NCBI RefSeq assembly: GCF_036669915.1
Contig: NC_089323.1
Location: 18,945,127-19,009,126 of the forward strand
Reading direction: 5' to 3'
Origin: Pocillopora verrucosa
Lineage: Eukaryota; Cnidaria; Anthozoa; Scleractinia; Pocilloporidae
DNA length: 64,000 nucleotides
The notes under the pieces were generated by a model that did no database searches, was not told where the DNA came from, and was given only the letters and a program-made list of their open reading frames with translations. The translations under genes were made by a program, and so were the position numbers. Below are positions 1 to 10,101 of this stretch, piece after piece (the stretch's first letter is position 1; each line of letters begins with the position of its first letter).

Positions 1-150
1 CTCTGTACCAGTAAGTTTAAACAGGGCTCCAATTTTGATGTCTTTGATGGCAGAATTGCCTGCAGGATGGTTAAATGACAGTTTGCTTCTCATTTTTGTA
101 TAGAAACCTCCAAACACAACTGAAGGCTTAGCAAAAGCGTGGGAAAAAAT
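1..150 (-). CDS. partial exon of an unidentified gene at the window edge
   Basis: On the minus strand a pyrimidine-rich tract ending in TTTAAG lies just before position 150, and the 150 bases from there to the window edge form 50 codons without a stop. The peptide begins IFSHAFAKPSVVFGGFY and ends GALFKLTGTE. No membrane segment or known motif is visible and I do not recognise the family. Length, acceptor and openness fit an internal exon of a gene whose remaining exons lie to the left of the window. It follows PLPP gene 1 on the same strand, but the PLPP reading frame closes at 1118, so it is probably a separate gene. A chance open frame is possible. Confidence 0.35.
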   Translation of the reverse strand, partial: MFSHAFAKPSVVFGGFYTKMRSKLSFNHPAGNSAIKDIKIGALFKLTGTE

Positions 151-1117
151 CTTAAAGGAGAAAAAAGACAAGACACAAAACTGAGACAATGAAGTGATAC
201 CCAGAGTATCATCACAAGAAATTGTGCAGATCACTCCAAAGATAAGCTTTTTTTTTATTTAAAGATTATTTACTGTCAGTTGACAAATGAATAACTGCAC
301 TATACATAGTATTCATACAGCAATTCCAAATGTAGCTTATAAAAATTAAGCATCTTTTTTTATATGAAAAAATATATTAAATAGCACTCAGTGCTATGAA
401 ATGTTATTTGTCAATACATATGTTAGCTAAATAGTTGTCAATGCCATTTGAGAATCTTGCTCCCAACATAAAGTGGTTCCTCTACCACTTCCTCCTCTTC
501 TATGGCTTCATCCAACTTTAAACCCTGTACTCTATAGCATCAGTTTCCATATTCTCAATACTTTTATACATCTTTGAGAATGATACATATTTGCCAACGG
601 AATTGTTGCTTTTTGTCAATTATTCTGAATTGAAATTAATCTTCTCTATAATAGTTGAGATTTCAGACAAAAATAACTTTGTGCTACTGTCAACGCAAGT
701 TGTTAATTTATCTTAACCCCTATCGTTACAGAATTGAACTCAAATATTTCATGATGTGTTGATATTGGAACTTATGGTAATCACTGGTTAATTATTTTAT
801 ATAAAAATATTTTACTATAGTTTCAAGATGTTGATTAGGTATTGGATATAGGAGAATTCTCCACCTACAATGCAGAACTATTCAACCAAACTATGATGAC
901 TTTAGTTCTCTCCTGTTACTTAACACTTTTTTGCTACTTCTATATTTCTTTGTGCAAACCCTTCAGTTTGCATTCTTTGAGAAATACCTCCCTCTCTGAC
1001 ACTTTCCCAAATGTTAATTCTTTGTCATGGCCAGCGTAAAGTTTTTCATGACTAAAAATTACAGCTGCAAAGGGAAATTCTTCAAAATACACCCCTCACA
1101 TGAGGGATCTACCAAGC
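151..1117. other. gene-free spacer
   Basis: AT-rich intergenic sequence with no open frame flanked by credible splice sites. It should contain the 3' untranslated region of PLPP gene 1, whose stop codon is at 1120-1118, but I could not fix a poly(A) signal. An ORF at 842-1039 starts at a non-ATG codon and resembles nothing I know. Confidence 0.5.
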
Positions 1118-4100
1118 TTATATAGCAACTGGAAACTGTGGAGTGGTTGGTATTAGTTTGTCAGGGGAATGCAGATAGAATTCACTGTTGCCCATTGAGC
1201 TCTTCGGGGTTTCACAATGCATATTGCCTGTTTTTGGTGTTTGATGACTTTCCTCAAGGAGCTTCAGGACTTTAATGCCCTGTTCATGGAATAGAAAGAC
1301 AAAGGAAAACAAAATGTTTCTAGGTTAAAAATGAAGCAAATTGATATGAAGACTGGATTTCTTTAATTTCGATATTTTGTACTTTTAAGCTATTTTTTTG
1401 TTTTCCTTATTAAAGACAATAATATTACAACTTTAAAGTTGCCAAATTGTAACAGTAATCCTCAATCCCCCCAAGAAAAAAAGACTTAAAAACATAACTG
1501 TTACTGGGTGGGTCTGGGTGACTGGAGTCTTATTAGGTAACATTATAAGCTAAACATTTATAGTAACACCTAAGTTCACACACTGGAAAGCAAGATAAGA
1601 GACATTTTACCACTTCTGGTTTACCCTTTACTCAGAAACATCAGTATGCATATTCTCCATACTGTTCACTACACATTTCTTGAGGTGCTGTCATGGAGAA
1701 TTTGTTTAACAATTAAGAGCATCTTTAGTTTTTGATCATTACAATATCACCCCTGAATCAAACATTAAAGTCACAAGAATCAAGGAAATGATCACCAACT
1801 ATAACGCTCTTGATTTTTAAACAAATTCTCCTTATCAGCGCTTCAGGAAATGTATAGAGAACAGTATGGAGAATATTCATACAAATGTTAGGGTGTGAAG
1901 CGTTAACTTAACACCATGGAGAGATGCTGTCTATTTCTAGACATTTTCTATGATCATCATTTAGAGTGTGAGCTAAATGATAGCTGTGAGGGAATTGACA
2001 TTTGCTTCCACTCCGGGGTGGGGTGGGTGAATGTGACTCAGGATGGGGTGTGTGGAGGTGACTCACCATGTATACAGCAAAAAATCCGCCCAACAAGAAC
2101 CCAGCAAAAACATCATGCCAGTGATGCATGTGGTCTCTCACCCTGGACAGTCCAAACAGTAGTGATACCATGAAACAACCAGACTGAATGAAAGGCTTTA
2201 GGAAGGAACCTCCTTCCCTTATGAGTGATTCAAAATACACCTGCAAGAAAAAAAAAATCAGTGACATTTTGACTCACATTCAAAGTTGAATTTAAAGACT
2301 GTGGAGTAAATCTTGTCACTGTAATTTATGTGATATTAGATAACAGTGAACTCAGTTGAACTTTATTTTGCTTTTTCTTTGGCAATTTCTTGTTACATAT
2401 CCTCATCATAAATGTTTGAACTAAAAATGGCTAAAAATGGTACTATCATCAAGTGGTTAATTCACAGACATAAGGATATCATTTTTATACTGTGGCAGTC
2501 TGAACTCACTAGGGTTCCATATTCTTTTTGGTAACATTGACATCATTGGCTTCCACACATTCATTCATTAAATATTAGATGATAACTATAACTATAGGTA
2601 CATAGGTACATTGAAAGCAAAACTGGTTACTTACTGCTAAGAAGAGCATGCCATACATAGAGAGAGATGCATGAGCTGAGGGAAATGATCTCCTAAAAGA
2701 AAATGTTATTTAGTTCACATGTACAGCAGATTTTTTATGTAAATTTTTTACCACCATGGATATCCATTTTAGCAATGAACATACCCAAGTATGGGTTATA
2801 AGTTTTATGATTGTTTATAACCATGTCAAATCCTGTTTTGTTTGTCAACTCTTTCACTCTAAAGATCTCATTAGTAATTCTCCTTACTGTCTGCTATAAC
2901 ATTTTTATGATCTTAATACTGAGAATTTGGTATTGCATCAACTGGTAATCCCTTAATTGAAAATTTTCTTAATTCTCATCTCTTGTCTGCTTGATTTTGT
3001 ATTAATATTGTAAGGAGAAATTCTTTCTCTCTCACTCATGAGAGTTTAAGGGTTAGGGAAACAAACACCAAAAATGGAGACTCATTGGGTTGCACTGCAT
3101 TTGATGATAAATACTAATTAACGTTTATTTATGATTTGTTATAATGATATCTTAATACAATGAGTAAAATATTTCTAAATTTGTTTTGACAGATCCTAAT
3201 TTCACCTAAGTCCAGAATTACATGCAGTAGGGAAAATGGCAGATTTGGCAAAATTTCATCAAACCAAGAGAAAGTTCATGGATTTGACAATTTTGGCAAA
3301 TTTTAGTTAAATTCCTCAGAGGAAAATCAGTTTGGTGGAATTGACAATAATTATTATTGTGTTGAATTTTAATCAAATTCATCAAAGCCAAGTCAGCTTG
3401 GCGGATTTTACAGTTTTGATGCATTTTTTCCAGTTTTGTTACTGCATACATTTCTGGACTTATCTCCCTAATTTCACATTACATATTTTAAACACTGTTT
3501 CTTACCTGGCTTTTTCAATTGCATCAAGGTTACTGCCAGTACATTCATAGTTTGTAATGTATCCCTGGTTACAGTCAATTAGACTCATGTTTGGTTTACA
3601 CAACGCCAGGAAATGGGGTCTTAATTCACCAACGTATGTCTTCCCAAGCAGAGTGATGAGCAGATTAATTAGTGAGCCGTATAAGAATAAAGACATTGTT
3701 TTAAATAACCTGCAAAGAATTGGGAGAAATTAATCCGATTGGTGGGTCTTATGGCTATGATTTATCATCACATTCTGATATGTTTTACTTATAAAACGGT
3801 TAAATAAAATTATAATGAAATTCTTAAATGCAATTAGTTATAAGCAGCTCAATTCGCTTTAATAACACAGCATGTGTGTCATGCTTGAAATTGGGTGCAT
3901 TGTTAGAGCATTTTCTTGTGGAAAAAAAGTCACCACTGATGTTTTTTTACTTCTGAATATGCTCAACACTCTAACATTGATAGTCATGTTCTCCACACTG
4001 TCTTCTCTATATTCCCTTGGTACTGACAAGGAGAATTTGTTTGACAATCTGGAGCTTCTTAAAGTGGTGATCATTTCCTTTATTCTGATAACCTTTCTGT

Positions 4101-6114
4101 TTGATTTAAGGGTGATATTGTAAGGAGAAACCAGAAGCCAGTTGCTTTGTAGTCTTAAAGAGAAAATCAATAGACACTTCATCTCTAATTTGGTTGCAGG
4201 ACTTTGTGTCTTCCGATTCTATTTGCAATGATATAACAAGATTAACAAATCTAACTACTGCCTAGCAGTCGTCTGGTTGCATCGATCACTTGTATGATCA
4301 CAGACTGAATATGTCTCCACCTAGTGCTGTTACCATAATAAAATCTTTGTATTTGTGTTACCTCTGGAATAACGGCTTTTTCATGCATGACCCGCAGACA
4401 GCGCTGTTTTCACTGTTCTGATATTGTTCTCTTTTGGTATTTTGACCACTTTGGTATTGCCTTCCAACTTCACAAATGATGATCTAATTCAGTTAAAAAA
4501 AAATACAATTTTAGCTATGACTGTTAATGATCTGATATTATTCGACTGCAATAAACTGTGATGAGAGCTGGCAATTTTCCCTAGCTATTTTGATTTTTGA
4601 TGGATTTACTGACAGTGGCAACATTAAAATAACTACAGCAGTGATAAATTAAGATTGAATACATCTAGAAGATATAATTTACATGATCCATGACAGTGAA
4701 GTATTAATCCTTCAAAATGATCAAATATTGGACCAGTTTGGCTGAAGAGGAGTGTTTCATAGTGTTTCAATTTTTTTTTCAATATCCTGAAGCCAAGGTC
4801 ATATTTTGGTAAAGCTAAATAATTCTTATCAGAAAATGTAAACCAAAAAAATAGGAAAAAGGTGTGTCAAGTATTTTCTGTGGGAAAAGGTCTACATTGC
4901 ATACAAGACAGAAAAACTAAAACGAAATCCTAAATAAGCTGTTAATGTTAAGATGTCAGAAGTAACTGACATGTAACTTCTCAGCAACCATGGCAAGAAT
5001 AGAAAAGTTATGAAACATCAAATTCCCAAATTTACAACAAAATGTATATCAGCTGACACGAGGGAAGTACTCATCTGAACTCGTCCAACCCAGATCAAAT
5101 GATATCTGTACTTTTTCCCAGAGACTTTTCCCACAGGAGAGAAGAATAGGGAATCAAATTTCACTTCTCCCAATGCCACTCCCCTCAGACCCCCTCCCCT
5201 TTCCCTCACAGCGTGTCTGACGTCAGCCATTGCTCACTAGTATGTTTCGGGTTCATTTCTCGATAATCCGTGAGAAATTTCTTCAAGAAATCAATTTACG
5301 GTCATGATAGAAGCTTATCAACGAGAGAAACAATCCTTCAGAAATCTTTGAATTCAAGGCAACATATTCAAAAGAAACTTCCTCATGCGCTAGTGTTGTT
5401 GTTCCCTTCAGTCAATAATCGGTTTGTTAGCTAAATTTTCATTCTTATTTTGCGATTCAATAACTGTCTAACTTCAAATCGTGAAAACGATAGTCTTATT
5501 TTAACCACTACTTAACTTGTGGATTGAAATAGTTCAAACAGTTGGAAACCCAAAAATGGTAAACGTGAGATGTTTTTAGACCCTTTGAGTTACCACAGGA
5601 AGCGCCGGGCTCTTTAATACGGCATCTTATTTAATCCTTTATTGTTTTTCGTCTCTAATATTGCTTTTAAATCTTAGCTTACAACGTGAAAAGAAGCTTT
5701 TGTGACTCCTAATGGCCTCGATGCTTATAACTTAAGCAATATTCGTCACGGAATGCGCTAATTCACGAGTTAATTCGACAATAAGCGGACATTAATATCA
5801 ATGGAATAATCGAGTGCGTTGTTTATTGTTTAAAGGTGTTCTTAGCATAACTAACAACATATTTCAACACTGTTTTAGTAAAATGACATTGAAATAGAAA
5901 CACTTACCGTAAAAACCGGTAGAATAACTGAAACTAACAGCAACGTCCAAGTGGGAAGAAGTTCCTCATTGACGAACGGGTATTTAATGCTGTCATCATT
6001 GCAAAAAAACCCACGTCTGAATGGAGGGGTAATGAGTGCCAAAAAGGCATTTACTATACTTACAATCAGAAAACATCCTAAATCTACCACTATAGAAAAC
6101 TTTTTGGGCAACAT
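1118..6114 (-). CDS. phospholipid phosphatase (PAP2/LPP family) gene 1, six exons
   Basis: Exons on the minus strand: 6114-5908, 4483-4362, 3709-3506, 2692-2635, 2240-2067 and 1279-1118, giving 308 residues, near the usual LPP length. All phases join (0, 2, 2, 0, 0) and every intron is GT-AG. The ATG reads MLPKKFS. Visible family features are the N-terminal membrane segment followed by RRGFFCNDDSIKYP, catalytic motif C1 (K-X6-RP) as KTYVGELRP, C2 as PSAH and C3 (SR-X5-H-X3-D) as SRVRDHMHHWHD. LPP enzymes are six-pass membrane proteins that dephosphorylate phosphatidate, lysophosphatidate, ceramide-1-phosphate or sphingosine-1-phosphate on the outer or lumenal face. The C2 motif is unusual: the normal PSGH has Ala in place of Gly, although the catalytic His is kept. 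Exon plan matches the two other PLPP genes in the window. Activity is inferred, not shown. Confidence 0.9.
1621..1906. repeat. TTAACCC-type MITE, two half-copies in inverted orientation
   Basis: The left half carries the family landmarks ATGCATATTCTCCATACTG, GGAGAATTTGTTTAACAAT and AAGAGCATC. The right half carries their reverse complements in reverse order (AAACAAATTCTCC, GAACAGTATGGAGAAT, GGGTGTGAAGCGTTAA). The element can therefore fold back on itself, unlike the single-orientation copies elsewhere in the window. It sits in the last intron of PLPP gene 1. Confidence 0.75.
2846..3056. repeat. second small repeat family, AAGATCTCATTAGTAATTCTCC type
   Basis: A sequence of about 210 bp with the landmarks AGATCTCATTAGTAATTCTC, GAGAATTTGGTATTG, TAATCCCTTAATTG and TTGTAAGGAGAAATTC, closing in AAGGGTTAGGG. 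A close relative lies at 59014-59213. It shares the terminal TTAACCC/GGGTTAA style and the TTGTAAGGAGAAATT block with the other MITE family, so the two are probably related non-autonomous DNA elements. It lies in intron 3 of PLPP gene 1. Confidence 0.7.
3955..4140. repeat. TTAACCC-type MITE copy
   Basis: Contains the landmarks CAAGGAGAATTTGTTTGACAAT, GGTGATCATTTCCTTTATTC and GTGATATTGTAAGGAGAAA in the family order. It lies in intron 2 of PLPP gene 1, about 220 bp from exon 2. An open frame across it (4182-3859) is a shadow. Confidence 0.7.
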
Positions 6115-7748
6115 CGGAACGATCTCTCTCTCTCTCTCCTTCTTTCACGTCTTATGCTGAAGATTCGAGGCTCGAGGCATTCGAAGATTAAGTAACGTTG
6201 TGTGGCGAACAGGCGGTCGCGACGCTTCACGATAATGAGTAGTTACGCACACAGTGCTGATGATTGATTTTGACTGATCACAAAAACAAACTTGAGTAAT
6301 GCCTGTAACATGCCCGTAGGTGGTAGGGAAGTTATTTAAAAATATCTTAGAGGGGTGGACAGATTTTAAGGTTTTAGGACGCAAGTCGTGAATATTTTTA
6401 TTTCATTGGCTAGTTGTCTCGCTATGTCTTGTTTTTCTCAAGAATCATTGAAATTTTCTGAAAGTTCCATCAACTGCTTCAAATAACTTAACGGAAATTC
6501 ACAGTTTGACTAGGGAGGATATACCCCACAAATCAAATGAGTGCCTCCCCCTTCCTCAATGTTTTGCGCATTCCGACTTTTGTGCGACTTTTACACAAGG
6601 AATAATGTCGCCTCTGCTCTGTACTAAGAGTGGCGTAATTTTTCCCAAACGAAGCCTTAAAGAGAATATCAGAATAAACAAGGCGAATAGAATGTAAACA
6701 AATTCCGGAACCTCTCGATAACTCGAAATTTAAAATACAAGAAAAATGGCGCCGCGAAACCCGCGTAAATCGCGTGAACTCCCCGAAGTAGGAGCGATAA
6801 CAGGATATGTGTTTGATAAGCATTTGTCTTCATGATATAGTGAGAATTATGACACCTTATTACCTACTACATAATAAGGTGCCCTCCGCAGAACGGCTAT
6901 GATATCTTGCCGCAAATGAGAAGTATACCTGATACGACAAAAGAGATGTTTAGCCTGACCCTGTCAAGCGATTGAAGTGAACTGTGATGTAAGACGGATG
7001 AAACGTGACATAATTATAAAACCAAATTTTAGATATCGGACCGACATGCGCTTATCTTCACTTTGCAGAGATAGATTTAATCAAATTAAACCTTTATCGC
7101 AAAGTCGCGTAATTTGAAATCTTAACTTTAAATCTCACACCTGAACGCATTTTTGTTTTAAAGTACAGACCTGCTCAGCTAAAGCCGAACCCAACGAAAG
7201 CTTTCTGAGAGTTCATGAACACCGATTTTCCGGTGCGGTGTCGTCCTTGCCCAATATCTCACAGTATTGAAAGATGTCTTCAAGACTTGTTTTCCTGGAG
7301 GGATGTTGTGCGGTCTGACGAGAAATTAAATGGTGTTTAACATCATCATCATTTTACTATTTTTTTCGGAACTCAAATGGGAGAGCTACCGCCTAAAAGC
7401 CTCCGAAAATATTGGCAAAATATTCGACAGTTGTCCTAGTAAGAAAATTAAGTAATTCCCGCCCAAGAAAGACGACTCCAAAATTGTGTTTCTTTTCACT
7501 AATGCGATTTTTTTTAGCAGGCCGCGTCATGATTATGATCTTGAAGCGAGAAACTACCTCCCTATGAAATGAATTATGACTTTGAAAAGGAAAAAATTTC
7601 CTACAAGTGTCAGTCGGGGTTGCGTGTGTTTTTCCATATATGTGCATTAATTTTGTAGTTACGTGAGTAAACTGCGAATAAACGCCCACCGGATACTACT
7701 AAAGTGGTAGATGGTAGTCTGTCTGTGTTAAATGAAACCGTCCAAAGT
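6115..7748. other. 5' flank of PLPP gene 1; gene-free
   Basis: Includes the presumed 5' untranslated region and promoter of PLPP gene 1, with a short TC microsatellite at about 6122-6141. Short ORFs occur on both strands but none has family features or good splice sites. No TATA box or other promoter element can be assigned with confidence. Confidence 0.5.
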
Positions 7749-8540
7749 GACGTAGACTTAGGGTCTCTGAAAAGGTATCCCGTTCGAAAGCTCTTTGCAA
7801 CCCGCTGGGATCCTGCCGGAATCCTCACGGCATCACTGTGGGATCCTCATAAGGATCTTACCTGGAGGGTGACAAAGAGGGGGTTCCAGTCACACATCAC
7901 GCTGAATTTTTCTACTAAATCACGCATCACGGAAATTTTTTTTAACCAATCACACGTCACGTAAAAAGGAGTAAGTCTGCTAAGCTAATACTGTAAGATT
8001 TCAACCTATCGGATGTATGATTAAAAATTATATTGCATCTAACCTTTCTAATCCTGGAATGAATTGCGTATCACTTGTCATATTGCTTTATGCCAGAAAA
8101 ATAAAGACGACTTACTTGTTGAAACTAGACGCCCTGAGAGCGTTTACTTAGGCTTCGTATCGCAATATCAAATCGTACTTTACTAGTATCGTACACAGAT
8201 TTAACACCTGAGGTGTTCGTCCTGGCATCATAGTCATCATAGTTTATTGTTTAATAAGTCAATAGTAGTAGTTTTGACAATTTTTTCGTAGTTTGATCTC
8301 ATATATGGCTCATTAGTTATCTCGCAAATTTTGGGGCCATCACGCGTCACGCAACCTCTACCAGAATACTGACAGAAAACTTAACGTTTCTGAAAAGGTA
8401 CACCCATACAAAAATTCTTTGCAGCCCTCTGGGATCCTACTGGAATCTCCCTGGCATCAACGTGGGATTCTCATAAGGATCTTATCAGGATACTGATAGG
8501 AAACTTAGCGTTCCTGAAAAGGTACCTAGTAACACTGAGA
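7749..8540. repeat. degenerate repeat block, CTGAAAAGGTACCCC / CCGGAATCC motifs
   Basis: Imperfect repeats of about 140 bp built from CTGAAAAGGTA, a CTTTGCAACCCGCTGGGAT-like segment, GCCGGAATCC and TTCTCATAAGGATCTTACC. Related blocks open units B (18870-19240) and C (26312-26570). No coding sense in any frame. The element type is unknown. Confidence 0.7.
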
Positions 8541-8635
8541 TAGTAGAGGGGGACAGGGGGGCGGGAGCTCGGGAGGACAGGGGGCGGGAGCTCGGGAGAA
8601 CAGGGGGCGAGAGGGGGCGGGAAGTGGGAGCAAAA
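8541..8635. repeat. G-rich minisatellite-like tract
   Basis: Direct repeats of AGGGGGCGGGAGCTCGGGAG and variants, about 25-35 bp per unit, strongly G-rich on the plus strand in an otherwise AT-rich context. The spacing of G-runs would allow G-quadruplexes. I do not see the tract in units B or C. Confidence 0.75.
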
Positions 8636-8984
8636 ATAAAGAAAGCGATAGTTTGTTGTTTACTAGTGGGTATTATTCAGTCAAAAACACTTTTCTAACA
8701 AAGTTTTGAAATTTTCATTTAACATCCACCAATGCTTAAAAAAAACCCGAAAGTTTTAACAGAGTGTAAATATACCCTCAACTTAGATCTGAACCCCGCC
8801 TCGAAGTTTCGCCCTCTCTGACTTTTAGGTACTACACGGGAGCCATTACTGACCTACACTTAAACAACTGTATCACGCATTGCGCTGGATTCCTCCCTGG
8901 AGCCTGATGGGATTTTGCCAGGATTCCTGCTGGAATAATCTTAACAAAATTTAACACTTTAGCTTGCGAGCAGGCCCTAATTAA

Positions 8985-9175
8985 TCCTTTACTATGCATA
9001 TTCTCTACACTGTTCTCTAAGCATTTCCTGAGATGCCGACATGGAGAATTTGTCTAACAATCAAGAGCTTCTTTGGTGGGTGATCAGCTCCTTTATTCTC
9101 CTGACCTCAATTTTTTGATTCAGGAGTGATGTGGTAAGGAGAAATTAGATGCGAGACACTCTAAGGGGTTAAAGG
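8985..9175. repeat. TTAACCC-type MITE copy at the head of unit A
   Basis: Carries ATGCATATTCTCTACACTG, GGAGAATTTGTCTAACAAT, CAAGAGCTTCTTTGG and GGTAAGGAGAAATTAGATGC, closing in AGGGGTTAAAGG. Units B and C keep only the distal part of the same copy (about 19243-19370 and 26560-26690), joined to the degenerate block at TCTCTTGTCTAAC. That shared junction shows B and C derive from one rearranged ancestor. Confidence 0.75.
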
Positions 9176-10101
9176 ATTAGTGGTGCACGCCAGGGAATGT
9201 GAGGCCTTGAACAGTACAAGCGAGCGAGAGAGGTGGCACTAGTAATGAGGAAATTGTTAGTGCCAGATCCCCAGTAAACCTCTCCCCAACTTGTCTCAAA
9301 TCGGCGGGCATGTAAAACACCAAAAATGAGGGCCCGCTGGAACGCTATCAATACTTCCACAAAGAAACGAATACACGGAGACATTCATTGGCGTCGAAAA
9401 TTATTTTTAATGGTCCCTGATACGTAAACTACAAAAACTACATGGGATCACTTGTTTTCAGTGGTTGACGCTTGGAATACTCAGTGGAATCCTTTACCAG
9501 TCACATCTGTATTTGATCTGTGAAATGATACGATTAATTGCAAGTTAATTTCTTTTATATTTCCTCCAGGTTTATTCATGCTTTAGTCTGTTTAGCTTTT
9601 TGCTTAAGTTCAAGGTTGTTGTGCAATTGTAAGTCTCGCCTTGTGTAGGTTTTTTGAAGACCAATTGATCATAATGAAATTTTCCTCACAATGAGTGAGT
9701 TACAACCTTGGTTACCACGGTTGGGAATTTTGCCTGTCGTGAATTTCGTCCCACCCCCTGCAAAGCGTAAATTTGACAAATCAGCTTCAGGTACCAAGAG
9801 TTCGTATTTTAGTAAAATCCATCATTGAAAGGAGAATAGAAGAACCCACGCCAGTTAAGTAGGTTGGAAGTCTAAATAGGATGTTTGTATCAGTGTTCGA
9901 TACAATTCACCCAGCATTGTAGTTTCTTTAATTCAAACGGTGATCTCTGGCAATTTTCATGGTATAAAATGGAGAGGGGGGGGGGAATGTGATGTTGTCG
10001 TCGTTCAAAACTGTCCAGTCTAGCATTTAAGGGCATGCTAGTGTGTTTCTTGATCAATCATTCACTTTCCATGAAAAGATACGCCCCTGGTAATTTTTAG
10101 A
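9176..10101. other. 3' flank of lectin A, conserved in all three units
   Basis: Non-coding stretch shared almost unchanged with units B and C, ending in a poly-G run at about 9971-9982 whose length differs between units. A minus-strand ORF at 9384-9169 recurs in all three units, but its sequence has no domain features and unit C shifts its frame. I take it as non-coding. A diverged relative of part of this flank lies beyond the 3' end of lectin D (about 31190-31290). Confidence 0.55.

Noticed and set aside
9169..9384. 71-codon minus-strand ORF repeated in all three lectin units
   Set aside because: Its conservation is explained by DNA duplication, the unit C copy is frame-shifted, and it shows no protein features.
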